Program-made: the position numbers and the translations under genes
Shown: piece after piece, positions 16,739 to 25,373 of the stretch
How positions within the stretch are numbered: position 1 is the first letter of the stretch
Layout: each line of letters begins with the position of its first letter
Notes under the pieces: generated by a model
What the model was told of the DNA's origin: nothing
Database searches by the model: none
The model's input: the letters and a program-made list of their open reading frames with translations, nothing else
From: Hyphomicrobiales bacterium
GTDB taxonomy: Bacteria; Pseudomonadota; Alphaproteobacteria; Rhizobiales; Aestuariivirgaceae
Reading direction: 5' to 3'
DNA: 34,067 nt
Assembly (NCBI GenBank): GCA_025359215.1
Contig: JANYHE010000007.1
Location: 1-34,067 of the forward strand

Positions 16739-17844
16739 GCCAGCGAAACCCGCCCACCGGCATGGCGAATGGCACGGCCCGCAATTTCCAATTCTAACAA
16801 AACAGCAAGAACTTGTTCTGCGGCCATGCCACTTTCACGGATAAAATCATCAGTCTCAACAGCGGTGGGAGACAACAGGCCCAGGATGTGATCGCGGTCC
16901 GAAGCGTCAAAAACAGGGGTCAATGGACTTGTTTCTATATTACTTTCGAACAGCATGCCATGCTGGGGCGGCCTCATAGAGCGCAAAACATCGAACACGT
17001 CCTCGACCGAGGTGAGCATATTCGCGCCGTCTTTTATCAGCTTGTTCGTGCCCTCCGCGCGTGGGTCCATTGGCGAACCGGGCACCGCAAAAACTTCGCG
17101 TCCTTGCTCTGATGCAAAACGGGCAGTAATCAACGAGCCCGAGCGCAAAGCAGCCTCCACCACAATCACAGCCCGCGATATGCCGGAGATGATACGATTG
17201 CGCCGTGGAAAATGCTCGGCTTTGGGCACAGAACCCGGCAACATTTCGGTGATCAATAATCCGCGTTCACCAATCAAGCGCTGCAATTTTTCATTTTCAG
17301 GCGGATAAAAATAGTCAATACCACTGGCAATCACGGCCGCCGTATGGGCCTCAACTGAGGCTTCGTGCGCGGCTGTATCAATACCGCGCGCAAGGCCGGA
17401 TACCACTAACAAGCCCGCATCAGTTAAAGCCCTTGCTATTTGACGCGTAAATTTCAAACCAATCGCCGAAGCATTGCGAGCACCCACAATGCCCACCGCA
17501 TCCTTTTCAGCCAAATCTAAATTGCCCATGACACAGAGCAGAGGCGGGGCTGAAGGAATGTGCTGCAAATAGGGAGGATAACCATGTTCGCCAGTTGCAA
17601 CAAACTGAGCTGAAACCTGCCGCGCTTTTTCTAAAACTTGCTCCGCTTCGATTTTTGAAAAAATCTTCAATGCTCGTTTCAGTCCGCCACGCCGGGAAAT
17701 ATCCGGAAGCGCGTCAATCGCCTTTGTGGCGGTTCCGTAGCGTTGCAGCAGCTGATGAAACGTGATCGGCCCTACATTTTCTGATTGGCTGAGGCGCAGC
17801 CAATTCAGTTTTTCATCGTCGGCGAGTTTTGTTTTGGAACTCAT
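16735..17844 (-). CDS. dprA: DNA processing protein DprA
   Basis: DprA binds incoming single-stranded DNA and loads RecA during natural transformation; most non-competent bacteria also keep it. The 369-residue protein has an N-terminal SAM-like helical region, then the Rossmann-like DprA core: GIVGARNASAIGLKF, VVSGLARGIDTAAHEAS, PRRNRIISGISRAVIVVEA and SGSLITARFASEQGREVFAVPG. A C-terminal winged helix (about 315-369, SPTAVETDDFIRESGM ... HAGGRVSLA) completes the alphaproteobacterial form. The ATG overlaps the plsY stop as ATGA, indicating translational coupling. topA normally follows in relatives but is displaced here. Confidence 0.96.
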   Translation of the reverse strand: MSSKTKLADDEKLNWLRLSQSENVGPITFHQLLQRYGTATKAIDALPDISRRGGLKRALKIFSKIEAEQVLEKARQVSAQFVATGEHGYPPYLQHIPSAPPLLCVMGNLDLAEKDAVGIVGARNASAIGLKFTRQIARALTDAGLLVVSGLARGIDTAAHEASVEAHTAAVIASGIDYFYPPENEKLQRLIGERGLLITEMLPGSVPKAEHFPRRNRIISGISRAVIVVEAALRSGSLITARFASEQGREVFAVPGSPMDPRAEGTNKLIKDGANMLTSVEDVFDVLRSMRPPQHGMLFESNIETSPLTPVFDASDRDHILGLLSPTAVETDDFIRESGMAAEQVLAVLLELEIAGRAIRHAGGRVSLA

Positions 17845-18428
17845 GGTGCTTTAGAGAAGGAGGATTGAGGCTCCACTCCCTTGAGCAATCTTTGAATATT
17901 GGCGCGGTGTGTGAGCCAAATAATGGCAGCAAGTGCCGTGACCGCAATAAAGAAATCAGGTGCGAAATAATAGCTTGCCGGAATTGCCAGCACTGCCGCA
18001 CTCAAAGCCGACAGCGATGAAACGCGACGCACATAAAACACTGTGGCCCACGCTGCAATTCCCAACAGTGCTACGGGCCAGGCCCAAGCCAGCATGATGC
18101 CCAGCGCCGTGGCAACGCCTTTGCCGCCTTTGAAGCCCAACCAAATTGGAAAAATGTGCCCAGCAAGCGCTGCAAAACCCGCTATTTCGGCTCCAATCAC
18201 GCCCGCATATTTGGCGCCGATTACAGCGGGAATGAGCCCTTTCAAAACATCACAAAGCAAAGTGAGTGCGGCGATTTTTTTGTTGCCCGTGCGTAAAACA
18301 TTGGTGGCACCAATATTGCCTGATCCAATATTGCGCACATCGCCCAAGCCGGCGGCTTGGGTTAGCAACAGGCCAAAAGGGATTGATCCACAAAAATAAC
18401 CAATGATTGCGACTATGATATTTTGCAT
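17841..18428 (-). CDS. plsY: Glycerol-3-phosphate acyltransferase PlsY
   Basis: Integral membrane acyltransferase that transfers an acyl group from acyl-phosphate to glycerol-3-phosphate, the first step of phospholipid synthesis. Visible family motifs are GSIPFGLLL near the N-terminus, GSGNIGATNVLRTG, and GHIFPIWLGFKGGKGVATALG. About five membrane segments are seen. The ATG at 18428 is chosen over the upstream GTG at 18431 because GGAGG (18433-18437) is better spaced from the ATG; this gives 195 residues. It lies 12 bases after pyrC' and overlaps dprA, forming a pyrB-pyrC'-plsY-dprA run. Confidence 0.95.
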   Translation of the reverse strand: MQNIIVAIIGYFCGSIPFGLLLTQAAGLGDVRNIGSGNIGATNVLRTGNKKIAALTLLCDVLKGLIPAVIGAKYAGVIGAEIAGFAALAGHIFPIWLGFKGGKGVATALGIMLAWAWPVALLGIAAWATVFYVRRVSSLSALSAAVLAIPASYYFAPDFFIAVTALAAIIWLTHRANIQRLLKGVEPQSSFSKAP

Positions 18429-18440
18429 CACTCCTCCGAG

Positions 18441-19736
18441 TTATGGAGCGTAATTGTAAACTGTGCGTCCTGCAACGACTGTTTCTATAGCCCGGCCTTC
18501 CAGTGTGCGACGTTCAAATGGCGAGTTTTTAGAGCGTGAACAAAGGCTTGCCACATCCACCTTCCAGCTGAGATTAAGATCAACCAGTGTGAAATCTGCC
18601 GGAGCTCCAGCTTCCAGCCGACCCACATCCAAACCCAACAGTTTGGCCGGCACCTGAGACATAGCCTCAACCAGACGGTCTAATGGCATGTTATCATTAT
18701 GATAAAGCGATAGTGCGGCGCTTAAAAGTGTCTCCAAGCCAATTGCGCCAAATGCAGCTTCGGCAAAGGGCAGTCGTTTGGTGTCGTCACTTTGTGGGTC
18801 ATGTGAGGAAACAATCACATCAATGGTGCCATCGGCCACACCTGCCACCAAAGCGCGGCGATGGTTTTCATCGCGCAAGGGCGGCGAGAGTTTGAAAAAG
18901 GTGCGATAAGCGCCAATATCATTCTCGTTCAAAACCAGATGATTGATTGAAACTCCACACGAAACCTTAAGCCCCCGCACCTTGGCGGCACGTATCACCT
19001 CAACCGAAGCCGCACATGAAATTTGGGCAGCGTGATAGCGAGCACCCGTCATCTCAACAAGGCGCAAATCGCGCTCTAGCATGATCACTTCGGCCATCGG
19101 CGATATGCCAGAAAGGCCCAGTTTCGAAGCGGCCTCGCCAGAATTCATCACACCCGAAGCCAGCGTTGGCTCCTCCACATGCTGCACCACCAGCATGTCA
19201 AAATCGCGGGCATACAGGAGAGCGCGGCGGAACATGTTGGCGTTGCTCACGGCTTTAGTGCCATCGGTCACAGCCACAGCCCCTGCGGCCTGCACAAGTC
19301 CAATCTCGCTCATTAATTCGCCATGTAATCCTTTAGTGATCGCCGCCATGGGGTGCACCCGCACCAAAGCCGTGTCCCTTGCGAGGCGTAAAATATAATC
19401 CACAATCGCGGCATCATCGATCACTGGTTGCGTGTTCGGCATCACAATCATGGTGGTCACCCCACCGGCCGCTGCAGCCTCCGAAGCGGTAGCCAAAGTT
19501 TCGCGATATTCTGATCCGGGTTCGCCAGTAAACACGCGCATGTCAATCAGCCCAGGGATCAACAGCTTGCCTTTGCAATCCGTAATCGCCGTGGCGGCAC
19601 CAACCATTTCAGCAGTCACCTGCGGCCCCACCGCTAAAATCAAACCATCCTCAACCAGCAAACCGCCAACACCGTTTAACCCCTGTTGTGGGGAGATAAG
19701 ATGGGCATTCACATAAGCGCGGCGATTTGGTTTCAT
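18441..19736 (-). CDS. pyrC: Dihydroorotase-like protein lacking metal ligands (PyrC', probable non-catalytic ATCase partner)
   Basis: A 431-residue amidohydrolase-superfamily protein similar to class I dihydroorotase. Compared with active enzymes, the metal HxH is replaced ([14 protein letters not shown], so R67 and F69 stand where His should be), a later His is Q238 (YHAAQIS), and the catalytic Asp is S311 (VSSHDPQ in place of TDHAPH). D158 and H186 remain. Inactive PyrC' proteins encoded next to pyrB in Pseudomonas are known to be needed for assembly of aspartate transcarbamoylase, so a structural role is the likely inference. The MRVF form is also what I recall from rhizobial PyrC. The ATG overlaps the pyrB stop by four bases. 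A true dihydroorotase would be expected elsewhere in the genome. Confidence 0.9.
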   Translation of the reverse strand: MKPNRRAYVNAHLISPQQGLNGVGGLLVEDGLILAVGPQVTAEMVGAATAITDCKGKLLIPGLIDMRVFTGEPGSEYRETLATASEAAAAGGVTTMIVMPNTQPVIDDAAIVDYILRLARDTALVRVHPMAAITKGLHGELMSEIGLVQAAGAVAVTDGTKAVSNANMFRRALLYARDFDMLVVQHVEEPTLASGVMNSGEAASKLGLSGISPMAEVIMLERDLRLVEMTGARYHAAQISCAASVEVIRAAKVRGLKVSCGVSINHLVLNENDIGAYRTFFKLSPPLRDENHRRALVAGVADGTIDVIVSSHDPQSDDTKRLPFAEAAFGAIGLETLLSAALSLYHNDNMPLDRLVEAMSQVPAKLLGLDVGRLEAGAPADFTLVDLNLSWKVDVASLCSRSKNSPFERRTLEGRAIETVVAGRTVYNYAP

Positions 19737-20689
19737 TGCGCACGCTCCTTGTTACGAGACAGCGCATCCAGCACCGCCATGCGCACCGCCACACCCATTT
19801 CCACCTGTTCGCGAATGACGGATTGCGCACCATCAGCCACAATAGAATCAATCTCAACTCCGCGATTCATCGGGCCGGGGTGCATCACCATGGCACCGGA
19901 TTTTGCGTAAGCAAGCTTCTCTTCAGTAAGGCCATAAAAATGATAATATTCGCGCTGCGACGGCACAAACGCGCCAGACATGCGCTCCAGCTGCAGGCGC
20001 AACATCATCACCACATCAGCGCCGTCCAGTCCATCTTTCATATTGCGGAAAACTTCCACACCAAAATTCTCAACGCCCGATGGCAACAATGTGGAGGGGG
20101 CCACCACACGAACGCGAACCCCCATTTTTGTGAGCAACTGAATGTTAGACCGCGCCACGCGTGAATGCAGCACATCGCCACAAATGGCCACTGTCAGCCC
20201 TTCAAGTTTTCCAAACTTGCGCCGGATGGTGAGCGCATCCAGCAGCGCCTGCGTGGGGTGCTCGTGCTGGCCATCGCCCGCATTGATCACCGCACACGAA
20301 ACTTTCTGCGCCAGCAATTCCACCGTGCCAGAAGATTGATGCCGCACCACCAGAAAATCCGGATGCATGGCATTAATGGTCATAGCCGTATCCAAAACCG
20401 TCTCGCCCTTGGAGATCGACGAAGTGGAAACCGCCATGTTCATCACATCAGCGCCCAGCCGCTTTCCCGCAATTTCAAACGAACTTTGCGTGCGTGTAGA
20501 GGCTTCGAAAAAAAGGTTAACCTGCGTGAGGCCAGTGAGAATAGCATGACGCTTTTCATTGCCGCGGTTCATCTCAACATAAGTGTCCGCCAGATCAAGC
20601 AGTGTGGGAACTTCAAATGGAGAAAGATCGCTGATCCCCAGAAGATGCGAGGACTTGAACAGGCGAGGGCGGGGATTGCGCGTTGTCAT
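19733..20689 (-). CDS. pyrB: Aspartate carbamoyltransferase catalytic chain
   Basis: Catalyses carbamoyl phosphate plus L-aspartate to carbamoyl aspartate, the committed step of pyrimidine synthesis. The 318-residue protein has the carbamoyl-phosphate motif [12 protein letters not shown] (STRT at 64-67), [30 protein letters not shown], and [10 protein letters not shown] in the aspartate domain. No pyrI follows; instead pyrC' overlaps its stop (ATGA), suggesting a PyrB/PyrC' complex. The ATG at 20689 lacks a visible Shine-Dalgarno. A weak promoter-like pair (TTGCAC, 17 bases, TATGCA at 20699-20704 on the minus strand) sits so close that the message may be nearly leaderless; this is tentative. 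Confidence 0.97.
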   Translation of the reverse strand: MTTRNPRPRLFKSSHLLGISDLSPFEVPTLLDLADTYVEMNRGNEKRHAILTGLTQVNLFFEASTRTQSSFEIAGKRLGADVMNMAVSTSSISKGETVLDTAMTINAMHPDFLVVRHQSSGTVELLAQKVSCAVINAGDGQHEHPTQALLDALTIRRKFGKLEGLTVAICGDVLHSRVARSNIQLLTKMGVRVRVVAPSTLLPSGVENFGVEVFRNMKDGLDGADVVMMLRLQLERMSGAFVPSQREYYHFYGLTEEKLAYAKSGAMVMHPGPMNRGVEIDSIVADGAQSVIREQVEMGVAVRMAVLDALSRNKERAQ

Positions 20690-20731
20690 TAAAAGCGTTG
20701 CATAAGGCGGATGTGAAGCGGGTGCAAGGGC

Positions 20732-20740
20732 TGTGGATAA
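20732..20740 (-). promoter_or_regulatory. Sequence matching a consensus DnaA box
   Basis: The plus strand reads TGTGGATAA, the reverse complement of the consensus DnaA box TTATCCACA, in the 196-base divergent gap between pyrB and the AAA+ gene. It is a single copy, with no cluster of boxes or AT-rich unwinding element, so it is more likely a DnaA regulatory site or chance than an origin. Confidence 0.35.
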
Positions 20741-20885
20741 AGAATGATTAGTGGAATTTTCGATCGTTTTTTAAAAATGCAATAACACATAATTCACCCA
20801 TTCAGTTTAGTCTCAAAGCCTTGTTATTGATCCACGATCCGCATGCCTTGGTTGCTTGCGATTGCAGGCTTTTTGGGTGTGAAAT

Positions 20886-22346
20886 ATGAAACTAGGCAAT
20901 ATTCTGGTCGCTAAGGGTTTGATTTCTGCGGATGACATCAACCGGGCCAGCGAACATCAGGCCGCCAATGGTGGGCGCTTGGGTGATAGCATTGTTGCGC
21001 TGGGCCTGTTGACCAAAGAACAAATAGACCGGGTGCTGGAGCAGGCGCCGCAAGCGCCACTATCCATTACTGAAACAGGCATCGACGCGGCCTTCCTGCT
21101 CGAATTGGCCATCAAGGGCATGTATACCGAGAACTTGGAAACAGCCTCGCAAATTGCAGAAGCGCTGAAACTTTCAAGCTCCATCATAAATAATCTGATG
21201 CAGGAAGCTAAGGAACGAAAACTCGTCGAGGCATTGGCCTCATCATCGGTCGGGGGATCAATGGCGGAGTTGCGCTTATCGCTCACGCGGGCGGGGCGCG
21301 AATGGGCGGTGGATGTGATGAAGCGCGGCCAATATTTTGGGCCAGCGCCTGTTTCGCTCAGTGACTTTCAAGAGCGCATTCAAATGCAGCGCGTGACCAA
21401 TGAGCACGTCACCCGCTCCATGTTAGACGAGGCGTTTAACGGCTTGGTGATGACAGATCGTTTCATCAGCCGTTTGGGCCCAGCTATCAATTCGGGCAAT
21501 GCCATTTTGATCTATGGTCCGGCCGGCAATGGCAAAACCACTGTTGCAGAAATTGTGGGCAAGGTGTTTCAAAACGTCATTTATGTGCCTTACTGTGTGG
21601 ATATTGATGGCGAAGTGATGAAGGTGTTTGACCCCACCATCCATCAAAAAGTGGAAGAAGTTTCTGATCAATCTGGCGGCAACAATTTGCGCCGCAGCCG
21701 CGTTGATATGCGCTGGGTAGCTTGTTATCGGCCTATGGTGATCACCGGTGGCGAATTGACCATCGAAATGCTCGATCTGAAATATAACACGGTTGCCAAA
21801 TTCTATGAAGCGCCGCTGCACATCAAAGCATTGAACGGCACTTTTTTGATCGACGATTTCGGTCGCCAACGCGCCAAACCGGAAGATATTCTGAACCGCT
21901 GGATTGTGCCGCTGAACAGCCGTGTGGATTATCTCACCACCCATTCCGGCAAAAGCATCATGATCCCGTTTGATGAAATTGTGATCTTTTCAACCAACAT
22001 GCATCCTGATGATTTGATGGACCCCGCATTCCAACGCCGCATTGGCTATAAGCTTGAAACTGTTGAACCACCGGAAGACCTGTTCATAAAAGTGTTCGTA
22101 AGCATGGCCAAGAAAAGTGGCCTTGCACTGACGCAGGAAATTTACAAACTTATCATCGATGGCATTCGAACCAACGGTGCGCCACTGGCTTATTTCCAAC
22201 CAAAATTTATCGTGGAACAAGTTTTGGCTTCGTGCAAATTTGAGGAGATAAAGCCGCAGTTCACAGTTGATAACGTGAATGACGCGCTGGCCAACTTGTT
22301 CATCAAAAAACCAGATGGAAAAATGTTTGGTGTGAAGCGCAGTTAA
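20886..22346 (+). CDS. AAA+ ATPase with N-terminal MshEN-like domain
   Basis: A 486-residue protein with three parts. Residues 1-51 match the MshEN / GspE-N pattern (KLGNILVAKGLI ... ASEHQ ... RLGDSIVALGLLTKEQID), a fold known in some proteins to bind cyclic di-GMP. Residues about 62-165 look like a winged-helix linker (helical EALKLSSSIINNLMQEA, then LTRAGREWA and a YFGPAPVSL signature). Residues about 170-470 are an AAA+ ATPase with Walker A GPAGNGKT (211-218), Walker B LIDDF (321-325), sensor-1 FSTN (368-371) and an arginine pair at 384-385. No membrane segment is present. Partner and role are unknown. It stands alone, divergent from pyrB, and its TAA overlaps the ruvX stop. Confidence 0.85.
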   Translation: MKLGNILVAKGLISADDINRASEHQAANGGRLGDSIVALGLLTKEQIDRVLEQAPQAPLSITETGIDAAFLLELAIKGMYTENLETASQIAEALKLSSSIINNLMQEAKERKLVEALASSSVGGSMAELRLSLTRAGREWAVDVMKRGQYFGPAPVSLSDFQERIQMQRVTNEHVTRSMLDEAFNGLVMTDRFISRLGPAINSGNAILIYGPAGNGKTTVAEIVGKVFQNVIYVPYCVDIDGEVMKVFDPTIHQKVEEVSDQSGGNNLRRSRVDMRWVACYRPMVITGGELTIEMLDLKYNTVAKFYEAPLHIKALNGTFLIDDFGRQRAKPEDILNRWIVPLNSRVDYLTTHSGKSIMIPFDEIVIFSTNMHPDDLMDPAFQRRIGYKLETVEPPEDLFIKVFVSMAKKSGLALTQEIYKLIIDGIRTNGAPLAYFQPKFIVEQVLASCKFEEIKPQFTVDNVNDALANLFIKKPDGKMFGVKRS

Positions 22347-22807
22347 CGCAGCGCATCCAGCAGGCTTTGCAAAATAATTGCTGCGGCTAATTTATCGATA
22401 TTGGCCTGCCGCTTTTCGTGGCGCATTCCAGCTTCGATCATTTGCTGTTCTGCTTCGAAGCTTGAAAGTCGTTCATCCCAAAAAATAATCGGCAGCGGCG
22501 AAAGCTTGCCGAAATTCCGCGCAAAGGTTCTGGTGGATTGGCAGCGCGGGCCTTCGGTATCATCCATATTCAGCGGCAGGCCTAAGACAATAAGGCCGAT
22601 GTTTTCGGCAGCGGCAAATTTTATCAGGCTTTGGGCATCCGGCGTAAATTTGGTGCGTCTAATGGTATGGCGCGGTGTGGCCAATTGGCGTGTGTAATCA
22701 GCCGTGGCCACGCCGATGGTTTTACTACCCAAGTCCAAAGCCATAAGCCGCTTGTTCATGGGCACGGCAGCAATTACGGGCAAGGCAGCATCTAGAAGAT
22801 TGGACAT
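22343..22807 (-). CDS. ruvX: Putative Holliday junction resolvase RuvX (YqgF)
   Basis: RNase H-fold protein of the YqgF/RuvX family, implicated in pre-16S rRNA 5' maturation and proposed as a Holliday junction resolvase. The 154 residues contain LMALDLGSKTIGVATAD (first acidic residue), LIVLGLPLNMDDTEGPRC, and WDERLSSFEAEQQM (second acidic site), ending KLAAAIILQSLLDAL. All are family signatures. The ATG at 22807 was taken. In relatives ruvX lies between pyrB and gatC; here the AAA+ gene is inserted on one side and a GNAT gene on the other. Its TAA shares TTAA with the opposing AAA+ gene. Confidence 0.94.
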   Translation of the reverse strand: MSNLLDAALPVIAAVPMNKRLMALDLGSKTIGVATADYTRQLATPRHTIRRTKFTPDAQSLIKFAAAENIGLIVLGLPLNMDDTEGPRCQSTRTFARNFGKLSPLPIIFWDERLSSFEAEQQMIEAGMRHEKRQANIDKLAAAIILQSLLDALR

Positions 22808-22864
22808 GCGCTGGTCTTAGCGTTTTTTCTTGGTCTGGCAAATAAGTCGCACTAAGAAGCTCTG

Positions 22865-23545
22865 ATGACCAAAACCCCCGTCGGCCCTATTGTTGATCCA
22901 TTGCCCCCAGGCACTGTACCAGACCTTCGCCCCATTCCGGGCCGTTGGATCAGGCTGGACCCAATTCAAGTCGAACGCCATGCTAAGTCATTGTACGCTT
23001 CTATCAGAGGTAAAGATGATGGCCTCTGGACCTACATGGCTTATGGTCCCTTCGACACGGAAGAGGCTTTCACCACCTGGTTGCGAGAAAAACAAACAGC
23101 ACGAGACCCATGGTTTTATGCATTCGTAAACCGCAGCACTGGCGAAGCGTTGGGTATGGGCGCGTTTATGCGGGCAGATCCTGCTAACGGCGCAATTGAA
23201 ATTGGCAACATCTGGCTGTCGCCCGCTCTGCAGCGCACCCGTGAGGGCACCGAGGCGATCTATTTGATGATGCGCCATTGCTTTGATGATCTTGGGGTTC
23301 GCCGCTTGGAATGGAAATGTGATGCTTTGAACGCCCCATCCCGCCGATCGGCGGCGCGCTATGGTTTTACATTTGAAGGTATTTTCCGCCAACATTTCAT
23401 CATCAAAGGCCGCAACCGTGACACAGCTTGGTTCTCGATGCTGGACACTGAATGGCCATCGGTGCGTAAGGGTTTTGAAGCATGGCTGAGCGAAGAAAAT
23501 TTCGACGCCCAAGGCCGCGAGATTGCCAAGTTGCAGCTGCGCTAA
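22865..23545 (+). CDS. GNAT-family N-acetyltransferase (RimJ/RimL type)
   Basis: A 226-residue cytoplasmic protein of the Acetyltransf_3 group. The core shows WFYAFVNRSTGEALGMGAFMR (strands beta2-3), IEIGNIWLSPALQRTREGTEA (beta4 and the acetyl-CoA pyrophosphate loop, with QRTREGTEA in the place of Q/RxxGxG/A), and ALNAPSRRSAARYGFTFEGIFRQH (beta6 with the 'N..S...ARLGF' pattern). Substrate is unknown; homologues include ribosomal-protein and small-molecule acetyltransferases. It is divergent from ruvX by 57 bases and followed 40 bases later by gatC, so it may share a transcript with gatCA. Confidence 0.9.
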   Translation: MTKTPVGPIVDPLPPGTVPDLRPIPGRWIRLDPIQVERHAKSLYASIRGKDDGLWTYMAYGPFDTEEAFTTWLREKQTARDPWFYAFVNRSTGEALGMGAFMRADPANGAIEIGNIWLSPALQRTREGTEAIYLMMRHCFDDLGVRRLEWKCDALNAPSRRSAARYGFTFEGIFRQHFIIKGRNRDTAWFSMLDTEWPSVRKGFEAWLSEENFDAQGREIAKLQLR

Positions 23546-23585
23546 GGGGATGCTATTCAGCGCCAAATTCAAATAGGAATCTTCT

Positions 23586-23873
23586 ATGTCTGTTGACGAA
23601 AAAACCGTGCGGCGTGTGGCCAGATTGGCCCGCATTAAAGTGGCCGATTCAGAACTGCCCCGACTTGCTGGTGAGTTAAATGTGATTTTGAACTTTGTTG
23701 AGCAACTCAATGAAGTGAATGTTGATAATGTAATGCCGCTCACTTCCGTGGTTGAAGTTGACATGCGCTTGCGCGCCGATGTGGTGACCGATGGTGGTTA
23801 TGCCAAAGCTGTCACGCAAAGTGCCGCCGCTTCCGAAGATGATTTCTTTATGGTTCCGAAAGTAGTCGAATGA
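23586..23873 (+). CDS. gatC: Asp-tRNA(Asn)/Glu-tRNA(Gln) amidotransferase subunit C
   Basis: Small stabilising subunit of the GatCAB amidotransferase, which converts Glu-tRNA(Gln) and/or Asp-tRNA(Asn) to Gln-tRNA and Asn-tRNA. The 95 residues show the family pattern: [45 protein letters not shown], and the C-terminal [11 protein letters not shown] that wraps around GatA. AGGAA sits just upstream of the ATG. The stop overlaps the gatA start as ATGA, indicating coupled translation. Confidence 0.97.
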   Translation: MSVDEKTVRRVARLARIKVADSELPRLAGELNVILNFVEQLNEVNVDNVMPLTSVVEVDMRLRADVVTDGGYAKAVTQSAAASEDDFFMVPKVVE

Positions 23874-25336
23874 CGTTAACAGCCCTCACAATTGCCCAAG
23901 CCCGCGCCAAATTGCAGGCCCGCGAAATATCCGCCATGGAGCTGACCGAGGCCTATATTTCGGCCATCGAAAAAGCCAAAACTTTGAACGCCTATGTGGC
24001 TGAAACGCCAGAACAAGCCCGCGCCATGGCAAAAGTTTCCGACGTTAAATTGGCCAAGGGGGAGGGCGGAGCCCTTGAAGGAATTCCGCTTGGCATTAAA
24101 GATCTGTTCGCCACAAAGGGTGTTCACACCCAAGCTTGCAGTCATATTTTAGATGGCTTCAAACCTGGTTATGAATCCACCGTCACCCAGAACTTGTGGG
24201 ATGCGGGCGCGGTTATGCTCGGCAAGCTGAACATGGATGAATTTGCCATGGGTTCGTCCAACGAGACTAGTTATTATGGTGGTGTTACAAACCCTTGGCG
24301 CAGGCACAATTCAAACAAATCATTGGTGCCCGGCGGTTCATCCGGCGGTTCGGCCACGGCCGTCTCGGCGCATATCTGCGCGGCCGCAACAGCCACTGAT
24401 ACAGGCGGGTCTATCCGTCAGCCAGCAGCTTTCACGGGCACAGTTGGTATCAAACCAACTTATGGCCGTGTATCGCGCTGGGGAACGGTGGCTTTCGCAT
24501 CATCGCTCGATCAGGCGGGGCCTATCACGCGTGACGTGCGCGATGCGGCCATCATGCTGAAGGCCATGGCTTCAGTAGATTTGAAAGATACAACGTCGAT
24601 TGATTTGCCGGTGCCAGATTATGAAAAAGCAATTGGTAAATCCATCAAAGGATTGCGCATTGGCATTCCAAAGGAATATCGCGCAGAAGGTCTAGCGCCT
24701 GAAATCAACGCGCTGTGGGAACGTGGTGCGCAAATGTTGAAAGAGCAGGGCGCTGAGATTGTGGAAATTTCATTGCCGCACACAAAATATGCGCTGCCTG
24801 CCTATTACATAGTGGCGCCTGCTGAAGCATCATCCAACCTCGCACGTTACGACGGTGTGCGTTATGGGTTGCGCATACCCGGTGATGATCTGATTGACAC
24901 TTACGAAAAAACCCGTGCCGCGGGTTTTGGCCGCGAAGTGCAGCGCCGGGTGATGGTTGGCACTTATGTTCTCTCGGCAGGTTACTACGATGCCTATTAT
25001 GTAAAGGCTCAAAAAGTCCGTACACTGATTAAACGTGACTTTGATGAAGCTTGGAGCAAGGTAGATGTGGTGCTGACACCTGCAACACCATCAGCCGCAT
25101 TCGCACCCGGTGAAATTACCGATCCGGTGCAAATGTATTTGAATGATATTTTCACTGTGACTGTAAACATGGCGGGCTTGCCCGGCATTGCGGTTCCATC
25201 AGGATTATCATCTGAAGGCTTGCCATTGGGGCTGCAGCTTATTGGTAAACCATTTGATGAAGAAACTCTGTTCCAAACAGCTGCCGTGATCGAGCAGGCT
25301 GCTGGAACTTTCACAGCAAAGAACTGGTGGGCTTAA
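23870..25336 (+). CDS. gatA: Asp-tRNA(Asn)/Glu-tRNA(Gln) amidotransferase subunit A
   Basis: Amidase-signature subunit that hydrolyses glutamine and channels ammonia to GatB. The Ser-cisSer-Lys triad is visible: K77 in [11 protein letters not shown]157 in GGSSGGS, and S181 in [10 protein letters not shown]. Further family stretches are [10 protein letters not shown] and [11 protein letters not shown], and the C-terminus includes [17 protein letters not shown]. The 488-residue length is normal. It overlaps gatC by four bases. gatB, which often follows directly or after one gene, is absent; the next gene is a convergent M20 hydrolase, so gatB must be elsewhere. Confidence 0.97.
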   Translation: MTLTALTIAQARAKLQAREISAMELTEAYISAIEKAKTLNAYVAETPEQARAMAKVSDVKLAKGEGGALEGIPLGIKDLFATKGVHTQACSHILDGFKPGYESTVTQNLWDAGAVMLGKLNMDEFAMGSSNETSYYGGVTNPWRRHNSNKSLVPGGSSGGSATAVSAHICAAATATDTGGSIRQPAAFTGTVGIKPTYGRVSRWGTVAFASSLDQAGPITRDVRDAAIMLKAMASVDLKDTTSIDLPVPDYEKAIGKSIKGLRIGIPKEYRAEGLAPEINALWERGAQMLKEQGAEIVEISLPHTKYALPAYYIVAPAEASSNLARYDGVRYGLRIPGDDLIDTYEKTRAAGFGREVQRRVMVGTYVLSAGYYDAYYVKAQKVRTLIKRDFDEAWSKVDVVLTPATPSAAFAPGEITDPVQMYLNDIFTVTVNMAGLPGIAVPSGLSSEGLPLGLQLIGKPFDEETLFQTAAVIEQAAGTFTAKNWWA

Positions 25337-25340
25337 AGCG

Positions 25341-25368
25341 TTTTGACTTTTTATACAAAAAGTCAAAA
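25341..25368. terminator. Perfect AT-rich palindrome between convergent genes, likely bidirectional terminator
   Basis: TTTTGACTTTTT (25341-25352) pairs exactly with AAAAAGTCAAAA (25357-25368) around ATAC, with partial AGC/GCT extension outside. It fills the 37-base gap between the gatA stop and the convergent M20 hydrolase stop. The stem is AT-rich and there is no separate T-run, so termination strength is uncertain; it could also be one copy of a dispersed intergenic palindrome. Confidence 0.55.
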
Positions 25369-25373
25369 TTGCT

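Noticed and set aside
20690-20885. Origin of replication suggested by the DnaA box
   Set aside because: Only a single box, no AT-rich repeats or flanking origin genes such as dnaA, hemE or parAB.
21423-21944. 173-residue minus-strand open frame
   Set aside because: Antisense to the AAA+ core containing Walker A and B; composition typical of a shadow frame.
22988-23764. 258-residue minus-strand open frame
   Set aside because: Entirely antisense to the GNAT gene and gatC, which both have clear family motifs.
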